Assembly (NCBI RefSeq): GCF_014695915.1
Contig: NZ_JACJPF010000098.1
Span: 62,001 to 126,000, forward strand
Direction of reading: 5' to 3'
Origin: Trichocoleus sp. FACHB-40
Lineage (GTDB): Bacteria; Cyanobacteriota; Cyanobacteriia; Cyanobacteriales; FACHB-T130
DNA: 64,000 bases
In this document: positions 9,500 to 18,784 of the stretch, piece after piece
Position numbering within the stretch: position 1 is the first letter of the stretch
How the letters are laid out: the number at the start of each line of letters is the position of its first letter
Notes under the pieces: generated by a model
The model's database searches: none
What the model was told of the DNA's origin: nothing
What the model saw: only the letters and a program-made list of their open reading frames with translations
Translations under genes and position numbers: made by a program

Positions 9500-9787
9500 T
9501 CAACTCGGCAATAAAAACTGAATTTTGGGTAATAAAGGATCTTCCACTACACCAATTCCAGTAAAACCCCACCGTTGGAGTAAACCTTTTATCTGGCTTC
9601 CAGAGATTGATTCGATAGCGAAACGATTTGCCACATCCGGAGCGTGGGTGTTGAGATAGCTTAGAGCGTCAAAGTCTTCGTTAAACATCAACAAATAACC
9701 CGCTCCAGTTGCAGTTTTATCTGGTTTTGCGGCAATGTATTGCCCGTCAACTTTGGAACGGATTAGGTAATAAATTTGGGAAAACAT
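9500..9787 (-). CDS. Conserved hypothetical protein, 95 aa
   Basis: Starts MFSQIYYLIRSKVDGQYIAA and ends in FLLPS. It is soluble, has mixed alpha/beta character and no cysteines or signal peptide. The composition (FNEDFDALSYLNTHAPDVANRFAIE) looks like a real protein. I do not recognise the family. It is separated from the downstream permease gene by a tandem repeat. Confidence 0.55.
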   Translation of the reverse strand: MFSQIYYLIRSKVDGQYIAAKPDKTATGAGYLLMFNEDFDALSYLNTHAPDVANRFAIESISGSQIKGLLQRWGFTGIGVVEDPLLPKIQFLLPS

Positions 9788-9790
9788 ATC

Positions 9791-9852
9791 AATTGCTAAT
9801 GGCTAATTGCTAATGGCTAATTGTTAACAGTCATCAACAATTAGCCGTTAGC
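9791..9852. repeat. TAATGGCTAATTG-type intergenic repeat
   Basis: Several imperfect copies of ATTGCTAATGGCTA run in tandem, followed by an inverted part (AACAATTAGCCGTTAGC). Related stretches lie at 10927-10981, 12528-12606 and near 60225-60295, always between genes. Confidence 0.7.
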
Positions 9853-10914
9853 TTATTTAAGATTTTCCAACTTGATTCGGGGATCAACGGCTTTGAGCAG
9901 CAAGTCTGCGAATAAGTTGCCGACAATGAGCATAAAAGCGCCCATAATCAAACTTGCCATTACTAAATAGAGGTCTTGAGCGGTAACTGCTGACAAAATC
10001 AAACGCCCTAATCCAGGCCAGTTGAAGAAAAATTCTGCAATAAAAGCACCGCTTAACAAACCGGCAAATTCAAATCCCAATAGTGTTACCAAAGGATTAA
10101 TAGCATTGCGGAGGGCGTGAACATAAATGACTCGATTTTCGGGGAGTCCTTTAGCGCGAGCCGTTTGGATGTAATCTTGGCGAAGAACATCGAGTAATTC
10201 CCCTCTGGTAATTCGCTGCAAACCAGCAAAGCTGGTGATAGAGAGCGCCAAAGTCGGTAAAATCATGTGCCAGCCGATATCCAAAATTTTGCCAAACCAG
10301 GACAAGTCAGCGTGATTGATGCTGGTTCTACCACCGACCGGGAAGAAGGGGGAGGTGTACTGCGCCAGAAGCAGCAGCAACAAAGCAGTGATGAAGCTGG
10401 GAAATCCCTGTCCGGCGTAGCTGAGGACTTGCAGAATGCGATCGCTTGTCCGATTTTGGTTAACAGCGCCAACGATACCCAGAGGGATAGCGATCGCCCA
10501 TGTCAAAATTACAGAAGCGATCGCCAACTCCAAAGTCGCTTGGATGCGCTCCCACAACAGCGATGCTACCGAACGCTGATAGACAAAACTGGTGCCAAAA
10601 TTTCCATAGCGCACAATTTGCCACAACCAACGCCGATACTGCTCAATTGCTGGCTTATCCAAACCAAACTGTTGTCTTAATTCCTCAATTCGTTCTGGCG
10701 AAATTTTGGGATTTTGCCTCAGAGTATCTAAATAATCCCCAGGAGCCAGCTGAATAATTGCAAAACTCAAAGCTGATGCCAGCAACAAAGTCAAAAGTGC
10801 CTGTAACAACCGCTTCACCACGTAGAGAAAAGTTTCACCAGCAAGCAGCCTTCTGAGCCAATTTAAACTAGCATTGAACCTATTTTCTCTTGAAGAATCT
10901 CTAGTAGAAGTCAT
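9853..10914 (-). CDS. DppB/OppB-type ABC transporter permease
   Basis: A 353-residue inner-membrane permease for peptide/nickel-type ABC importers. Six or so membrane helices are visible, starting with VVKRLLQALLTLLLASALSF. The family-specific N-terminal loop contains LAPGDYLDTLR and FGLDKPAIEQYRRW. The EAA loop that docks on the ATPase is DYIQTARAKGLPENRV near residue 260. The start is set at the ATG at 10912-10914, not the TTG three codons upstream. No second permease (DppC), ATPase or binding protein is adjacent, so the rest of the transporter must be elsewhere. The substrate is unknown. Confidence 0.85.
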   Translation of the reverse strand: MTSTRDSSRENRFNASLNWLRRLLAGETFLYVVKRLLQALLTLLLASALSFAIIQLAPGDYLDTLRQNPKISPERIEELRQQFGLDKPAIEQYRRWLWQIVRYGNFGTSFVYQRSVASLLWERIQATLELAIASVILTWAIAIPLGIVGAVNQNRTSDRILQVLSYAGQGFPSFITALLLLLLAQYTSPFFPVGGRTSINHADLSWFGKILDIGWHMILPTLALSITSFAGLQRITRGELLDVLRQDYIQTARAKGLPENRVIYVHALRNAINPLVTLLGFEFAGLLSGAFIAEFFFNWPGLGRLILSAVTAQDLYLVMASLIMGAFMLIVGNLFADLLLKAVDPRIKLENLK

Positions 10915-10926
10915 GTAACACAAAGT

Positions 10927-10981
10927 TTGGCTAATGGCTAATGGCTTTTAAACAATTAGCAATACTTCAATCAGCTAATTA
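10927..10981. repeat. Intergenic repeat, related to 9791-9852 and 12528-12606
   Basis: Contains GGCTAATGGCTAATGGC followed by AACAATTAGCAATACTTCAA. The second motif recurs almost unchanged at about 12570 (AACAATTAGCAATACTTTAA), so the two are copies of one composite repeat. Confidence 0.65.
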
Positions 10982-11494
10982 CTAATATTCAACCAACGTC
11001 ACAATTGGCGCATCAGGCAGTCGTTGCCGCCCATTCAAATCCCTTAGCTCGATGATAAAGCCAAATCCCACCAACGTGCAGCCCGTTTGCTGCACCAATT
11101 CGGCCGTAGCACTGGCAGTTCCACCAGTCGCCATCAGATCGTCCACAATCAAAACCCGGCTTCCAGGTAAGAGCGCATCTTGATGCACCTCCAAGCGATC
11201 CATCCCATATTCCAATTCATACTCAATCGCATGAACAGCAGCAGGTAGCTTCCCACGCTTCCGGACAGGGATAAACCCAGCTCCCAGTTTGTACGCTAAA
11301 GGTGCGCCAAAGATGAAACCCCGCGACTCCATCCCAACGATATAATCCGGGGAAAACTGGGCGCACTTTTCCGTTAAAGAATCAATAGTGAAGCGCAATC
11401 CCTCCGGATCTCGCAGCAGCGTAGTTATATCTCGAAACAAAATTCCTGGCTTGGGAAAATCTGGAATGTCGCGAATCAGAGACTTGAGATCCAT
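10982..11494 (-). CDS. apt: Adenine phosphoribosyltransferase
   Basis: A 170-residue enzyme, the usual bacterial APRT length. It salvages adenine with PRPP to AMP in the cytosol. The PRPP-binding signature [14 protein letters not shown] is at about residues 118-131. The N-terminal [19 protein letters not shown] stretch is typical of the family. The loop [13 protein letters not shown] is the conserved pyrophosphate loop region. The start is at the [12 protein letters not shown]; the open frame runs a further 26 codons upstream, but that part is unlike any APRT. Confidence 0.93.
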   Translation of the reverse strand: MDLKSLIRDIPDFPKPGILFRDITTLLRDPEGLRFTIDSLTEKCAQFSPDYIVGMESRGFIFGAPLAYKLGAGFIPVRKRGKLPAAVHAIEYELEYGMDRLEVHQDALLPGSRVLIVDDLMATGGTASATAELVQQTGCTLVGFGFIIELRDLNGRQRLPDAPIVTLVEY

Positions 11495-11898
11495 AGCAGC
11501 TTTAAAAAAAAGGGTGTGGGTAACTTTCGTCATCGTTGCCATTCCCAGCGAAACTATATCCAGAATGTGCAACTATCTACCTGGAAAATCGTACACTAGA
11601 AGGTTGCACGGTTTCGGAGCATTTTTAACACTCAAAACACGCTTGCAGCAGTTATTGAGTTTCTCAGTGGTAGCTGTTTGATTCAATTACAGCCCAAGAC
11701 AGCCATCCAACGGCCCGACCCGATGACTCCAAATTTAGGATTAAGAGATCCTGATTTCTGTAAAATTGGGCTGTGCATATGAATTACTGGGTAGCCGATG
11801 GACACAAACTTAACAGCTAGAAGTCATTGAGTTCAAGCGTCCAATTTGTTTTAGATTGGTGCAAGCCATCAACCAGTTCAACAGCCCTGCTATTTGGA
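11495..11898. other. Divergent promoter region
   Basis: Spacer between apt (leftward) and the DUF3038 gene (rightward), so it should contain promoters for both. No hairpin of note and no coding frame that I trust were found. Confidence 0.35.
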
Positions 11899-12522
11899 AT
11901 GAATCGTTCTGTGAGCGTAATGCCATTAAATAGTCCTTTGCAAGAGTCAATGCCACTGATTCTGGACAGTCTCCCTGACCCACCAATCGCGTCTAGTGTG
12001 TGTCCGCGTCGAACAAGGACTAAGATTGACCTGATTTTACTGGCAATAGAAGCCCTGGAACTGGGGGGTTCTGAAGCAATGCTAAAAATATCCCAGGATC
12101 TGGAACTCCAGAGAGTTATCCAAAATCGGGTGAACCTCTGGCGATTGCGTAGCACCAACCCCCTGCGACGCTCTTATACTCGACGTTTGCTGACGTTTGT
12201 TGAAGCTAAGGCGCTGGTAGTAATTGCCTGCCACTTGGCGCGGCGGTTGACTGTCTTGATCCGACAGCTGCTATTTGCCTATCAACAACTCCGGGAAAAG
12301 CAGCTGCCCTTGGAACATCATTATCGCTTGTCTGAGTATCTGGAACGGTTCCGCGCCCACTTCCGGAGTCGGATGAATCCGCGTCGCGCTGCTGTCGCCA
12401 TTTACAATTCTGATGACAAGTTGAACGAGTTGGCAATGGAGTTGTTGAGCGAGTTGCTATTCTGTACGGGAACGTCTGGAATGCAACGCTTTTGGAGCAG
12501 TCTGTTTGATGGCGAAGTGTGA
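11899..12522 (+). CDS. DUF3038 domain protein
   Basis: A 207-residue helical, arginine-rich soluble protein of the cyanobacterial DUF3038 type. The core begins LILDSLPDPP and continues through IDLILLAIEALELGGSEAM to the C-terminal LLSELLFCTGTSGMQRFW. The start is uncertain: ATG codons at 11899 and 11920 are both possible and a TTG exists at 11827. It is followed by a repeat and then the DUF4335 gene on the same strand; the two families are commonly neighbours in cyanobacteria. The function is unknown. Confidence 0.75.
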   Translation: MNRSVSVMPLNSPLQESMPLILDSLPDPPIASSVCPRRTRTKIDLILLAIEALELGGSEAMLKISQDLELQRVIQNRVNLWRLRSTNPLRRSYTRRLLTFVEAKALVVIACHLARRLTVLIRQLLFAYQQLREKQLPLEHHYRLSEYLERFRAHFRSRMNPRRAAVAIYNSDDKLNELAMELLSELLFCTGTSGMQRFWSSLFDGEV

Positions 12523-12527
12523 TTGGT

Positions 12528-12606
12528 CATTAGTCATTAGCTAATGGCTAATGGCTAATGGATCTTGAACAATTAGCAATACTTTAACTAACAACTAACA
12601 ACTAAA
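12528..12606. repeat. TAATGGC tandem repeat with AACAATTAGC motif
   Basis: Three copies of CTAATGG in tandem precede AACAATTAGCAATACTTTAA and two copies of CTAACAA. It fills the whole gap between the DUF3038 and DUF4335 genes. Confidence 0.7.
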
Positions 12607-12607
12607 G

Positions 12608-13996
12608 ATGACTATTCGACGTCCGTACAGTCTGCCTAACTGCACGCTAATCCTAGAAGGGTTGAGCGATGGCACATCCGGTCAGGTGGATGCCCGACCA
12701 TTAATGTCTATCCTGGTTAATGCTGAGTGCCGTTTTGCTGGTCAGGAGAAGCCGTTAACCGGGGGACGCGACTTTTTTGAAAGTTTGGTGATGGCAGTGA
12801 GTAACTATGCACAAGAATTTTTGAGTGGGGTTCCTCACTGGCACAACCTTCAGGACAAGCCGACAACAGTGCAGTTGCATAGAGTTAATGACCATCTGCA
12901 CAGGTTAAGTGTTGAGATGCCAGGAAGTGCTGGCGACTCGAACACAGCAGGTGTCTCGACTGCTAACTCGGCTAGGCAAGTGGATTTGACCACAGTGCAG
13001 CTGTTTGATTTGGTGGATGCGGTGGATCAGTTCTTGGCGGATAGCAGGACGCTACCAGACATAAACCTGTCAATTGCGCCTGTTCCTAAGCGCTATGCTA
13101 AGGCGGAAGTGCCAGTGGCACAGCGCGCGGCACCAGCAGCAGTAGGGGTATCAATTTTGGGGCTGGCAGCGATCGCATTCTTTGTGATACCGCCTCCCAA
13201 TGTCGAGCCACCTAAAGATCCCTCCGCCCAGCCGAATGCCAGCGCCACAACGCCTGCTAGTCCCGTAGCTTCGCAAGAGCCAACTATAAGTCCGACACCA
13301 GTAAGCGCTGATGCGACGAATCTGGAATCTCTGCTGACATCAGTGCCAGAAATTACCGATCCTACCCAGCTGCGGGCTTTGGAACGGAGACTGTATGACA
13401 AAATTGCCCAGACGTGGTCTGGCAAGCGCCGCCGATTTAGCGAACAGTTAATTTATCGCGTCGGCGTGGGCCAAGATGGAGCCATTGTCGGTTATAAACC
13501 AGTCAATGTAGCAGCACGCGATCGCGCCTCTGACACGCCACTGCCAGAATTGCTTTACATCCCAGCCGGAGGAAGCACGACAAGCAGCGATCCTATCGGT
13601 CAGTTCAAAGTTGTGTTTACCAGAACAGGCGTTCTGCAAGTCAGTCCTTGGCGTGGCTATACAGGCGAACCCAGCTTAGGGCCACAAATTACCGATCCGA
13701 CCCAACTGGAGAGTTTAAAAACTCAGCTAGAAAGTCAAATCAACGGGAACTGGAAAAAAGAAAGTGTCGCCTTTCCGCGTAACTTAGTCTATCGAGTTGC
13801 TGTGAACAAAGACGGCGCGATCGCTGACTACGAACCGTACAATCAGCCTGGCTATGATTATGTCAAGCAAACTCCGCTCCCTAACTTAGTCAACCCCAAC
13901 CAAAGCGCCGCAACCCTCCCTCAAGAACCTCTGGCCCAATTCCAGGTGGTATTTAAACCCAACGGTGTCGTTGAAGTGGAACAATTTCGAGAATAG
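12608..13996 (+). CDS. DUF4335 domain membrane protein
   Basis: A 462-residue protein. The N-terminal 150 residues form the DUF4335 core (IRRPYSLPNCTLILEG at the start, then NAECRFAGQEKPLTGG). One membrane helix lies at about residues 178-196 (VGVSILGLAAIAFFVIP). A Pro/Ala/Ser/Thr-rich linker follows, then two related modules of about 110 residues from about 247 and 360. Each module begins with ITDPTQL, has an (V/A)YRV.V..DGAI.xY strand pair and ends in FxVVF..xGVxxV. This suggests a cytosolic N-domain tethered to a duplicated exported domain. Its partner is probably the preceding DUF3038 protein. The function is unknown. Confidence 0.75.
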   Translation: MTIRRPYSLPNCTLILEGLSDGTSGQVDARPLMSILVNAECRFAGQEKPLTGGRDFFESLVMAVSNYAQEFLSGVPHWHNLQDKPTTVQLHRVNDHLHRLSVEMPGSAGDSNTAGVSTANSARQVDLTTVQLFDLVDAVDQFLADSRTLPDINLSIAPVPKRYAKAEVPVAQRAAPAAVGVSILGLAAIAFFVIPPPNVEPPKDPSAQPNASATTPASPVASQEPTISPTPVSADATNLESLLTSVPEITDPTQLRALERRLYDKIAQTWSGKRRRFSEQLIYRVGVGQDGAIVGYKPVNVAARDRASDTPLPELLYIPAGGSTTSSDPIGQFKVVFTRTGVLQVSPWRGYTGEPSLGPQITDPTQLESLKTQLESQINGNWKKESVAFPRNLVYRVAVNKDGAIADYEPYNQPGYDYVKQTPLPNLVNPNQSAATLPQEPLAQFQVVFKPNGVVEVEQFRE

Positions 13997-14112
13997 GGGC
14001 TGGGGGCTGGGGGCTGGGAACTGGGGACTAGGGACTAGGGACTAGGGCTAAGAGTTAGGGGCTGGGTAAGAGTCCTTCCAATTCCCAATCCCCAATCCCC
14101 AATCCCCAATCC
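13997..14112. repeat. G-rich and C-rich tandem repeats
   Basis: Right after the stop codon come three GGGGCTGG units and then three GGGACTA units. Near 14078-14112 lie several CCCCAAT units in the opposite sense. Related GGGGATT arrays occur at 42578-42600 and 57144-57169. They lie between convergent genes and look like slippage-prone short repeats. Confidence 0.8.
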
Positions 14113-15897
14113 CTACTTCTTTGGCTTCTTCACCTTGAAATAAGCCTCTAAAACTTGTCGTACCATCGGGGCTGCCACCTTGCCGCCGCCGCCGCCAGAG
14201 TGTTCTGCAAAGGCAACAACCAAAATAGTCGGCTTGTCCGCAGGCCCATAGGCACCAAACCAAGCATGAGACAATCCCGGTGGAGCCTCTGCTGTACCAC
14301 TCTTACCCGCAATTGGGGGAAGCTCTGGCACATTCACACCTTTGCCAGTGCCGCTAGTTACCACCTGCCGCAGTCCTTGACGTACCACCCGCAGCGTTTC
14401 GGGTTTCATGTTCAAAGATTTTCGCCAATTTTTAGACTCTTCATTATCCTTGAGGACGTGAGGCTTGACCCGATAACCACCATTGGCAGGGACGGCAAAC
14501 ATCACAGCAACTTGTAGCGGTGTCGTTTGCAAGAACCCCTGACCGATAGACATATTCACCGTGTCTCCAATTGTCCATTCCTGCTTCAATCGCTTCTGCT
14601 TCCAAGTATTATCAGCAACCAGTCCCGGTAATTCTTCTGTCCCTAACTCAATCCCGGTTTTTTCACCAAAGCCATACTGCCGAGTCCAGTGAATCAAGGT
14701 TGGGCCGCCTATACCTTTGCCAATCTGGTAAAAGAAGGTATCACTACTCATGGCCAGTGCGCCGACAAATCCCAATGGGCCAAATCCGGCATGGTTCCAT
14801 TCACCAAACCGAATCCCACCAACGGTTAGGTAAGGATAGGTTGCCAATACTGTATTTGGAGAATACTTGCCCGATTCGATAGCAGCAGTAGCCGTGACAA
14901 TCTTGAAGGTACTTGCTGGGGGAAAGACTCGTAAAGCGCGGTTAACGAAGGGGTTGCCCCTACTTTGCACTTTCTTCCACGTCTCAGGCGTGATCCGCTT
15001 AGAGAAAACATTGGGGTCGAAGGCTGGACGGCTGACCATCGCCAGGATAGCACCATTATTCGGGTCCATTGCTACGATCGCGCCCTTGCGATCGCCTAGC
15101 GCCTTCTCAGCTGCCTTCTGAACATCCAGATCCAGCGTTAACTGCACATCCTTCCCAGCTTTGGCTTTTTTCTGCCCCAAAATCCGCTGTACATGACCCG
15201 CACCATCCACCTCAACCTGCTGGCCGCCCCATTCTCCTCGCAGCTCTTTCTCAAAAGCCGCCTCCACGCCCATCTGACCAATCACATCACCCAGGCGATA
15301 GCCTTCATCTCTGCGCCCTTGCAGTTCTTCATCGTTCATTTCACCCGTGTAGCCTAAGATGTGAGCGGCTACTTCCTTGTTGGGGTAGTTCCGTACCCCT
15401 TCAATATCCACCTCTACTCCCTGTAGTGTGCTTCTGTACTCTTCTAGGGCTGTGATTTGTGCCGGATTGATGTCGCGGGCAATCCGTAGCAGTGAGGTAG
15501 AGTTATAGCCTGCTTTTTCCACCTGCTTTTGAATTTCGCTCTCAGGAATATTTAAAAGCTCGGAGAGCCTCTTCCGGCTCTCAGTCCACGGTTTCTCTTT
15601 TTGGGCAATAGGCCACAGAAAAACTGAGTGAGACAGTCGGCTACTTGCCAAGATTCTACCCTTGCGGTCGAAAATCGTTCCCCGTGCTGGCTGTTTGGGA
15701 ATCAGACGAATCCGGTTGTTTTCTGCCAGGGCGCGATTGCGATCGCCCTCAACCATCTGCAAATACACCAAACGAGAGCCAATCCCACCCGCTAAGAGCG
15801 TGGTAACGAACAGCATAATAATGACAGACTGAAATTGTCTGCCCACAGAGCGGGTGGTTGATTGACGCCCAATTGAGGAAGGCTGGATTAAGGTCAT
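14113..15897 (-). CDS. mrdA: Penicillin-binding protein 2 (peptidoglycan transpeptidase)
   Basis: A 594-residue class B PBP that cross-links peptidoglycan on the periplasmic face during cell elongation, normally with RodA. One N-terminal anchor helix lies at about residues 25-45. The dimerisation domain begins PARGTIFDRKGRILA. The transpeptidase domain has the SxxK serine S329 (PASTFKI), the second motif as SSDTFFYQ (SSD rather than SxN, as in PBP2) and the KSGTAE triad near residue 527. The C-terminus ends soon after the last strand, as expected. It is monocistronic and is followed by C-rich tandem repeats. Confidence 0.92.
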   Translation of the reverse strand: MTLIQPSSIGRQSTTRSVGRQFQSVIIMLFVTTLLAGGIGSRLVYLQMVEGDRNRALAENNRIRLIPKQPARGTIFDRKGRILASSRLSHSVFLWPIAQKEKPWTESRKRLSELLNIPESEIQKQVEKAGYNSTSLLRIARDINPAQITALEEYRSTLQGVEVDIEGVRNYPNKEVAAHILGYTGEMNDEELQGRRDEGYRLGDVIGQMGVEAAFEKELRGEWGGQQVEVDGAGHVQRILGQKKAKAGKDVQLTLDLDVQKAAEKALGDRKGAIVAMDPNNGAILAMVSRPAFDPNVFSKRITPETWKKVQSRGNPFVNRALRVFPPASTFKIVTATAAIESGKYSPNTVLATYPYLTVGGIRFGEWNHAGFGPLGFVGALAMSSDTFFYQIGKGIGGPTLIHWTRQYGFGEKTGIELGTEELPGLVADNTWKQKRLKQEWTIGDTVNMSIGQGFLQTTPLQVAVMFAVPANGGYRVKPHVLKDNEESKNWRKSLNMKPETLRVVRQGLRQVVTSGTGKGVNVPELPPIAGKSGTAEAPPGLSHAWFGAYGPADKPTILVVAFAEHSGGGGGKVAAPMVRQVLEAYFKVKKPKK

Positions 15898-16260
15898 AGC
15901 AGCAAGATGTCAGTTTATTAACTTTAAAAGGGAAACGAATGAATTATTGTAGTTTGGAGTAGTTTCCAGTAGCGATCGCCTCTACATAGTTTATCGCCAC
16001 GCCTTACTAAACGAGACGGCGCAGGCGGGCAAAAGGCGACAAGGGAGAATTTTTTTCACTCACACTCAATCCCCTCCTCCCCTCCCTAATCCCCACTACC
16101 CGGTGAGCAGAATAGCAAAATTTGAATCTAATAGCTGATCAGGTTGGCGCGACAGCTAAAATAAACCAAAGTCATAGCTCTATTTTCAATTGAGCATCCC
16201 TAATCAAAGCCTTCACAAAACTCCAAACTCTGTGGAACCTCGCTGCTGGGAAACATTACT
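15898..16260. other. Divergent promoter region between mrdA and potA
   Basis: Spacer of 363 bp between two genes read in opposite directions. It is AT-rich next to mrdA (15910-15960) and has a C-rich tract near 16070-16100. No structured RNA or operator could be identified. Confidence 0.35.
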
Positions 16261-17403
16261 ATGTCTCAAACTTCTGTCAAAGAACAACGCTCTCCGGAGA
16301 CTACAGATGAACTGGATGTCGAACTCCGCAAGGTTTTTAAGGTATTCAATGGAGAAACAGCAGTTCGTGGAGTTGACTTAGACATCCACCGGGGAGAATT
16401 TTTTAGTATTCTCGGCCCCTCTGGCTGTGGAAAAACTACAACCTTGCGCTTAATGGCTGGGTTTGAGACTCCCTCGGCGGGAGAGGTGCTGATTCAGGGA
16501 CAGTCAATGAATCACGTACCGCCCTACCGTCGTCCCGTGAACACTGTGTTTCAAAGCTATGCCCTGTTTAGCCATTTGAATGTTTGGGAAAATATCGCCT
16601 TTGGGTTGCGGATTAAAAAGCTGTCAAAAGCAGAAATTGCCGACCGCGTTCAAGAAGCTCTCAAGCTAGTAAAAATGGAATCCTACGCTAACCGTTACCC
16701 AGGACAAATGTCTGGCGGACAGCAGCAACGAGTAGCTTTAGCGCGGGCGTTGGTGAATCGTCCGGCGGTGATTTTGCTGGATGAACCTTTGGGCGCACTC
16801 GATTTGAAGCTGCGTAAACAAATGCAGGTGGAGTTGTCCAACTTACATCAAGACTTGGGCTTAACTTTTGTGATGGTGACGCACGACCAAGAGGAGGCGT
16901 TGAGTCTTTCTGACCGGATTGCTGTGATGCGGGGGGGTAAGGTTGAGCAAATTGGCAGCCCTAGCGAAATTTACGAGTGTCCCCGGACACCGTTTGTGGC
17001 GGATTTCATTGGCGATACAAATCTGTTTGAGGGGCGCATCGAAGCGTCTGATTATTCGACCATCAATATTGTGACTAACAGTGGACAGAAGATTGTAGTG
17101 CAGCCTCCTGAGCCTTGGAATACCAGTGGTACACATCAGGAGGTTGTGGTAAGCGTGCGTCCAGAGAAGATTCAGCTAAGCCTGTATCCCCCAGCTAGTC
17201 TGGGCAATTGCTTTGAAGGGCGGCTGAAGCACATGATGTACATGGGAACTCATGTTCATTATGTGGTGGAATTATTGTCAGGCGATTGCTTGACGGTAAG
17301 GCAACCGAACATAGTAGGAGCCGAAGTTGCCCTCAACACTCCTGTTTATGCCCACTGGTCTACTACAGATTGTTTGGCAATGAATGCAGTAATTAAAAAT
17401 TAA
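16261..17403 (+). CDS. potA: Spermidine/putrescine-type ABC transporter ATPase
   Basis: A 380-residue ATPase of the PotA/MalK subfamily that powers import on the cytosolic side. Walker A is GPSGCGKTT near residue 57. The ABC signature MSGGQQQRVALARAL is near 150, Walker B ILLDEPLGALD follows, and the switch histidine is in VTHDQEEAL. The C-terminal 130 residues form the OB-like TOBE regulatory domain (VVSVRPEKIQL). The gene heads a run of potA, potD and potB on one strand. Confidence 0.9.
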   Translation: MSQTSVKEQRSPETTDELDVELRKVFKVFNGETAVRGVDLDIHRGEFFSILGPSGCGKTTTLRLMAGFETPSAGEVLIQGQSMNHVPPYRRPVNTVFQSYALFSHLNVWENIAFGLRIKKLSKAEIADRVQEALKLVKMESYANRYPGQMSGGQQQRVALARALVNRPAVILLDEPLGALDLKLRKQMQVELSNLHQDLGLTFVMVTHDQEEALSLSDRIAVMRGGKVEQIGSPSEIYECPRTPFVADFIGDTNLFEGRIEASDYSTINIVTNSGQKIVVQPPEPWNTSGTHQEVVVSVRPEKIQLSLYPPASLGNCFEGRLKHMMYMGTHVHYVVELLSGDCLTVRQPNIVGAEVALNTPVYAHWSTTDCLAMNAVIKN

Positions 17404-17576
17404 AAATTGCTTCATTCCCGTTTCTTTATTGTTCCTTTTTGCTATTAACTCCTGTGCCTCCAACTGCTCTACCAAAATTTCCAAGGCAACTAAAACCTTT
17501 TTGGAAAATATTTTCGACACATGGATCTTTAAAGCGAGTGATTGCCAAGGCTTTTAAAATCCAGAATCCGAAATTA

Positions 17577-17633
17577 CGCGATTTGGGAAGAATTAATCTC
17601 CCCAAAAATCGCTTCAAAATTCAAATCCAAAAT
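17577..17633 (+). repeat. Dispersed repeat copy A, overlapping the potD 5' end
   Basis: A 57-bp stretch nearly identical to 59567-59620. The shared core is GGGAAGAAT(T/C)AATCTCCCC, followed by AAAAATCGCTTCAAAAT and CCAAAAT. In this frame both copies encode the same peptide, GRINLPKNRFKIQ. Here it sits directly in front of the potD twin-arginine signal. Confidence 0.85.
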
Positions 17634-18725
17634 GGTATAACACGACGGAAATTTTTACAGACCTCAGCCGCCGCAAGCGTGGGACTAGGCTTGTCCGGTT
17701 GCGGCTGGACGCTTGCCAAAGTGCGCTCAGCACCAGCTAATTCAGAAGGTTCCAGCAAGTTGTTGTATATCTACACTTGGGCTGGTTACACAGATGATAA
17801 TTTGCTAAATCGCTTTACTAAGGAGACGGGAATCAAGGTCATTGCAGATGTCTTTGATTCCAACGAAGCGATGTTAGCGAGGCTTCAGGCGTTAGGAGGT
17901 GGGGAATATAGCATTATTTACCCATCTGACTATACGGTGAGGAAGATGGTGGATTTGGGTTTGCTCAGGGAATTAGAGCGATCGCGTTTAGTTGGTCTAG
18001 ATCGGCTTGTTCCCCGATTCCAGAATCCAATTTATGACCCAGGAAACCGTTACAGCATACCTTTGAGCTGGGGAACAACGGGCCTGATTTACAATACACA
18101 GAAGTTGAAGCAGCCACCTGAAGATTGGAACTATCTCTGGGACAACAAGCAGACACTCTCAAATCGAATGACGTTACTTTCTGATGTTCGGGAAGTGATG
18201 GGTGCTGTCTTGAAAATGATGGGATATCCTTACAACTCAACAGACCCTCAGCAGATTAAACAGGCGTATGAAAAATTAGTAATTCTGAAACCCGCGATCG
18301 CTTCCTTCACTACTGATGCTTGGAAAACTCAAATTTTAACAAATGATTTGCTCCTAGCCATGTGTTTTTCGGCAGATGCTAATGAAGTCATCCCCGAAAA
18401 CAAAAACTTGGAATATGTAATTCCCGAAAGTGGTTCTTCGCTGTGGACGGATACGTTAGTAATTCCCGTCACAGCGCCCAATCCAGAAGGCGCTTATGCC
18501 TGGATGAACTTTTTGTTACAACCCGATGTTGCCGCCCAAATATGCGAACGCTTAAGCTTCGCAACCCCCAATCAAGCTGCTATCAACCTCTTACCAGAAG
18601 AAGTCCGCAATAATCCAATTTTGTTTCCCCCAGAATCGCGACTAGAAAATTGCGAAGGTGTAGCACCTATTGGAAAAGTTGCCGAAGTTTATGAAGCCTA
18701 CTGGACTCGATTAACAAGTGCGTAA
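17583..18725 (+). CDS. potD: Polyamine-type ABC transporter periplasmic substrate-binding protein
   Basis: A solute-binding protein of the PotD/PotF group. It has a Tat signal (TRRKFLQTSAAASVGLGL) with a Cys in LSGCGW that could also be a lipobox. The mature domain starts LLYIYTWAGYTDDNLL, the typical first strand and helix of PotD. Later markers are DSNEAMLARL and DYTVRKMVDLGLL. The start is unclear: no ATG lies in frame near the signal. The TTG at 17583 lies inside a dispersed repeat; a GTG at 17538 and a TTG at 17439 also exist. Whether the first 20 or so residues are translated is inference. It should deliver polyamines or a related cation to PotB. Confidence 0.82.
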   Translation: MGRINLPKNRFKIQIQNGITRRKFLQTSAAASVGLGLSGCGWTLAKVRSAPANSEGSSKLLYIYTWAGYTDDNLLNRFTKETGIKVIADVFDSNEAMLARLQALGGGEYSIIYPSDYTVRKMVDLGLLRELERSRLVGLDRLVPRFQNPIYDPGNRYSIPLSWGTTGLIYNTQKLKQPPEDWNYLWDNKQTLSNRMTLLSDVREVMGAVLKMMGYPYNSTDPQQIKQAYEKLVILKPAIASFTTDAWKTQILTNDLLLAMCFSADANEVIPENKNLEYVIPESGSSLWTDTLVIPVTAPNPEGAYAWMNFLLQPDVAAQICERLSFATPNQAAINLLPEEVRNNPILFPPESRLENCEGVAPIGKVAEVYEAYWTRLTSA

Positions 18726-18784
18726 CCAATTTTATATTTTGGATTAAAGAGTTATTAGTCCAGTCAGGCAGGTTGTACTTCTGA

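Noticed and set aside
13997-14112. G/C-rich tandem units as a CRISPR-like array
   Set aside because: Units are 7-8 bp without spacers; they are simple tandem repeats.
15069-15455. Pro/Ser/His-rich frame opposite mrdA
   Set aside because: It lies wholly inside a well-supported PBP2 gene and has no protein-like composition.
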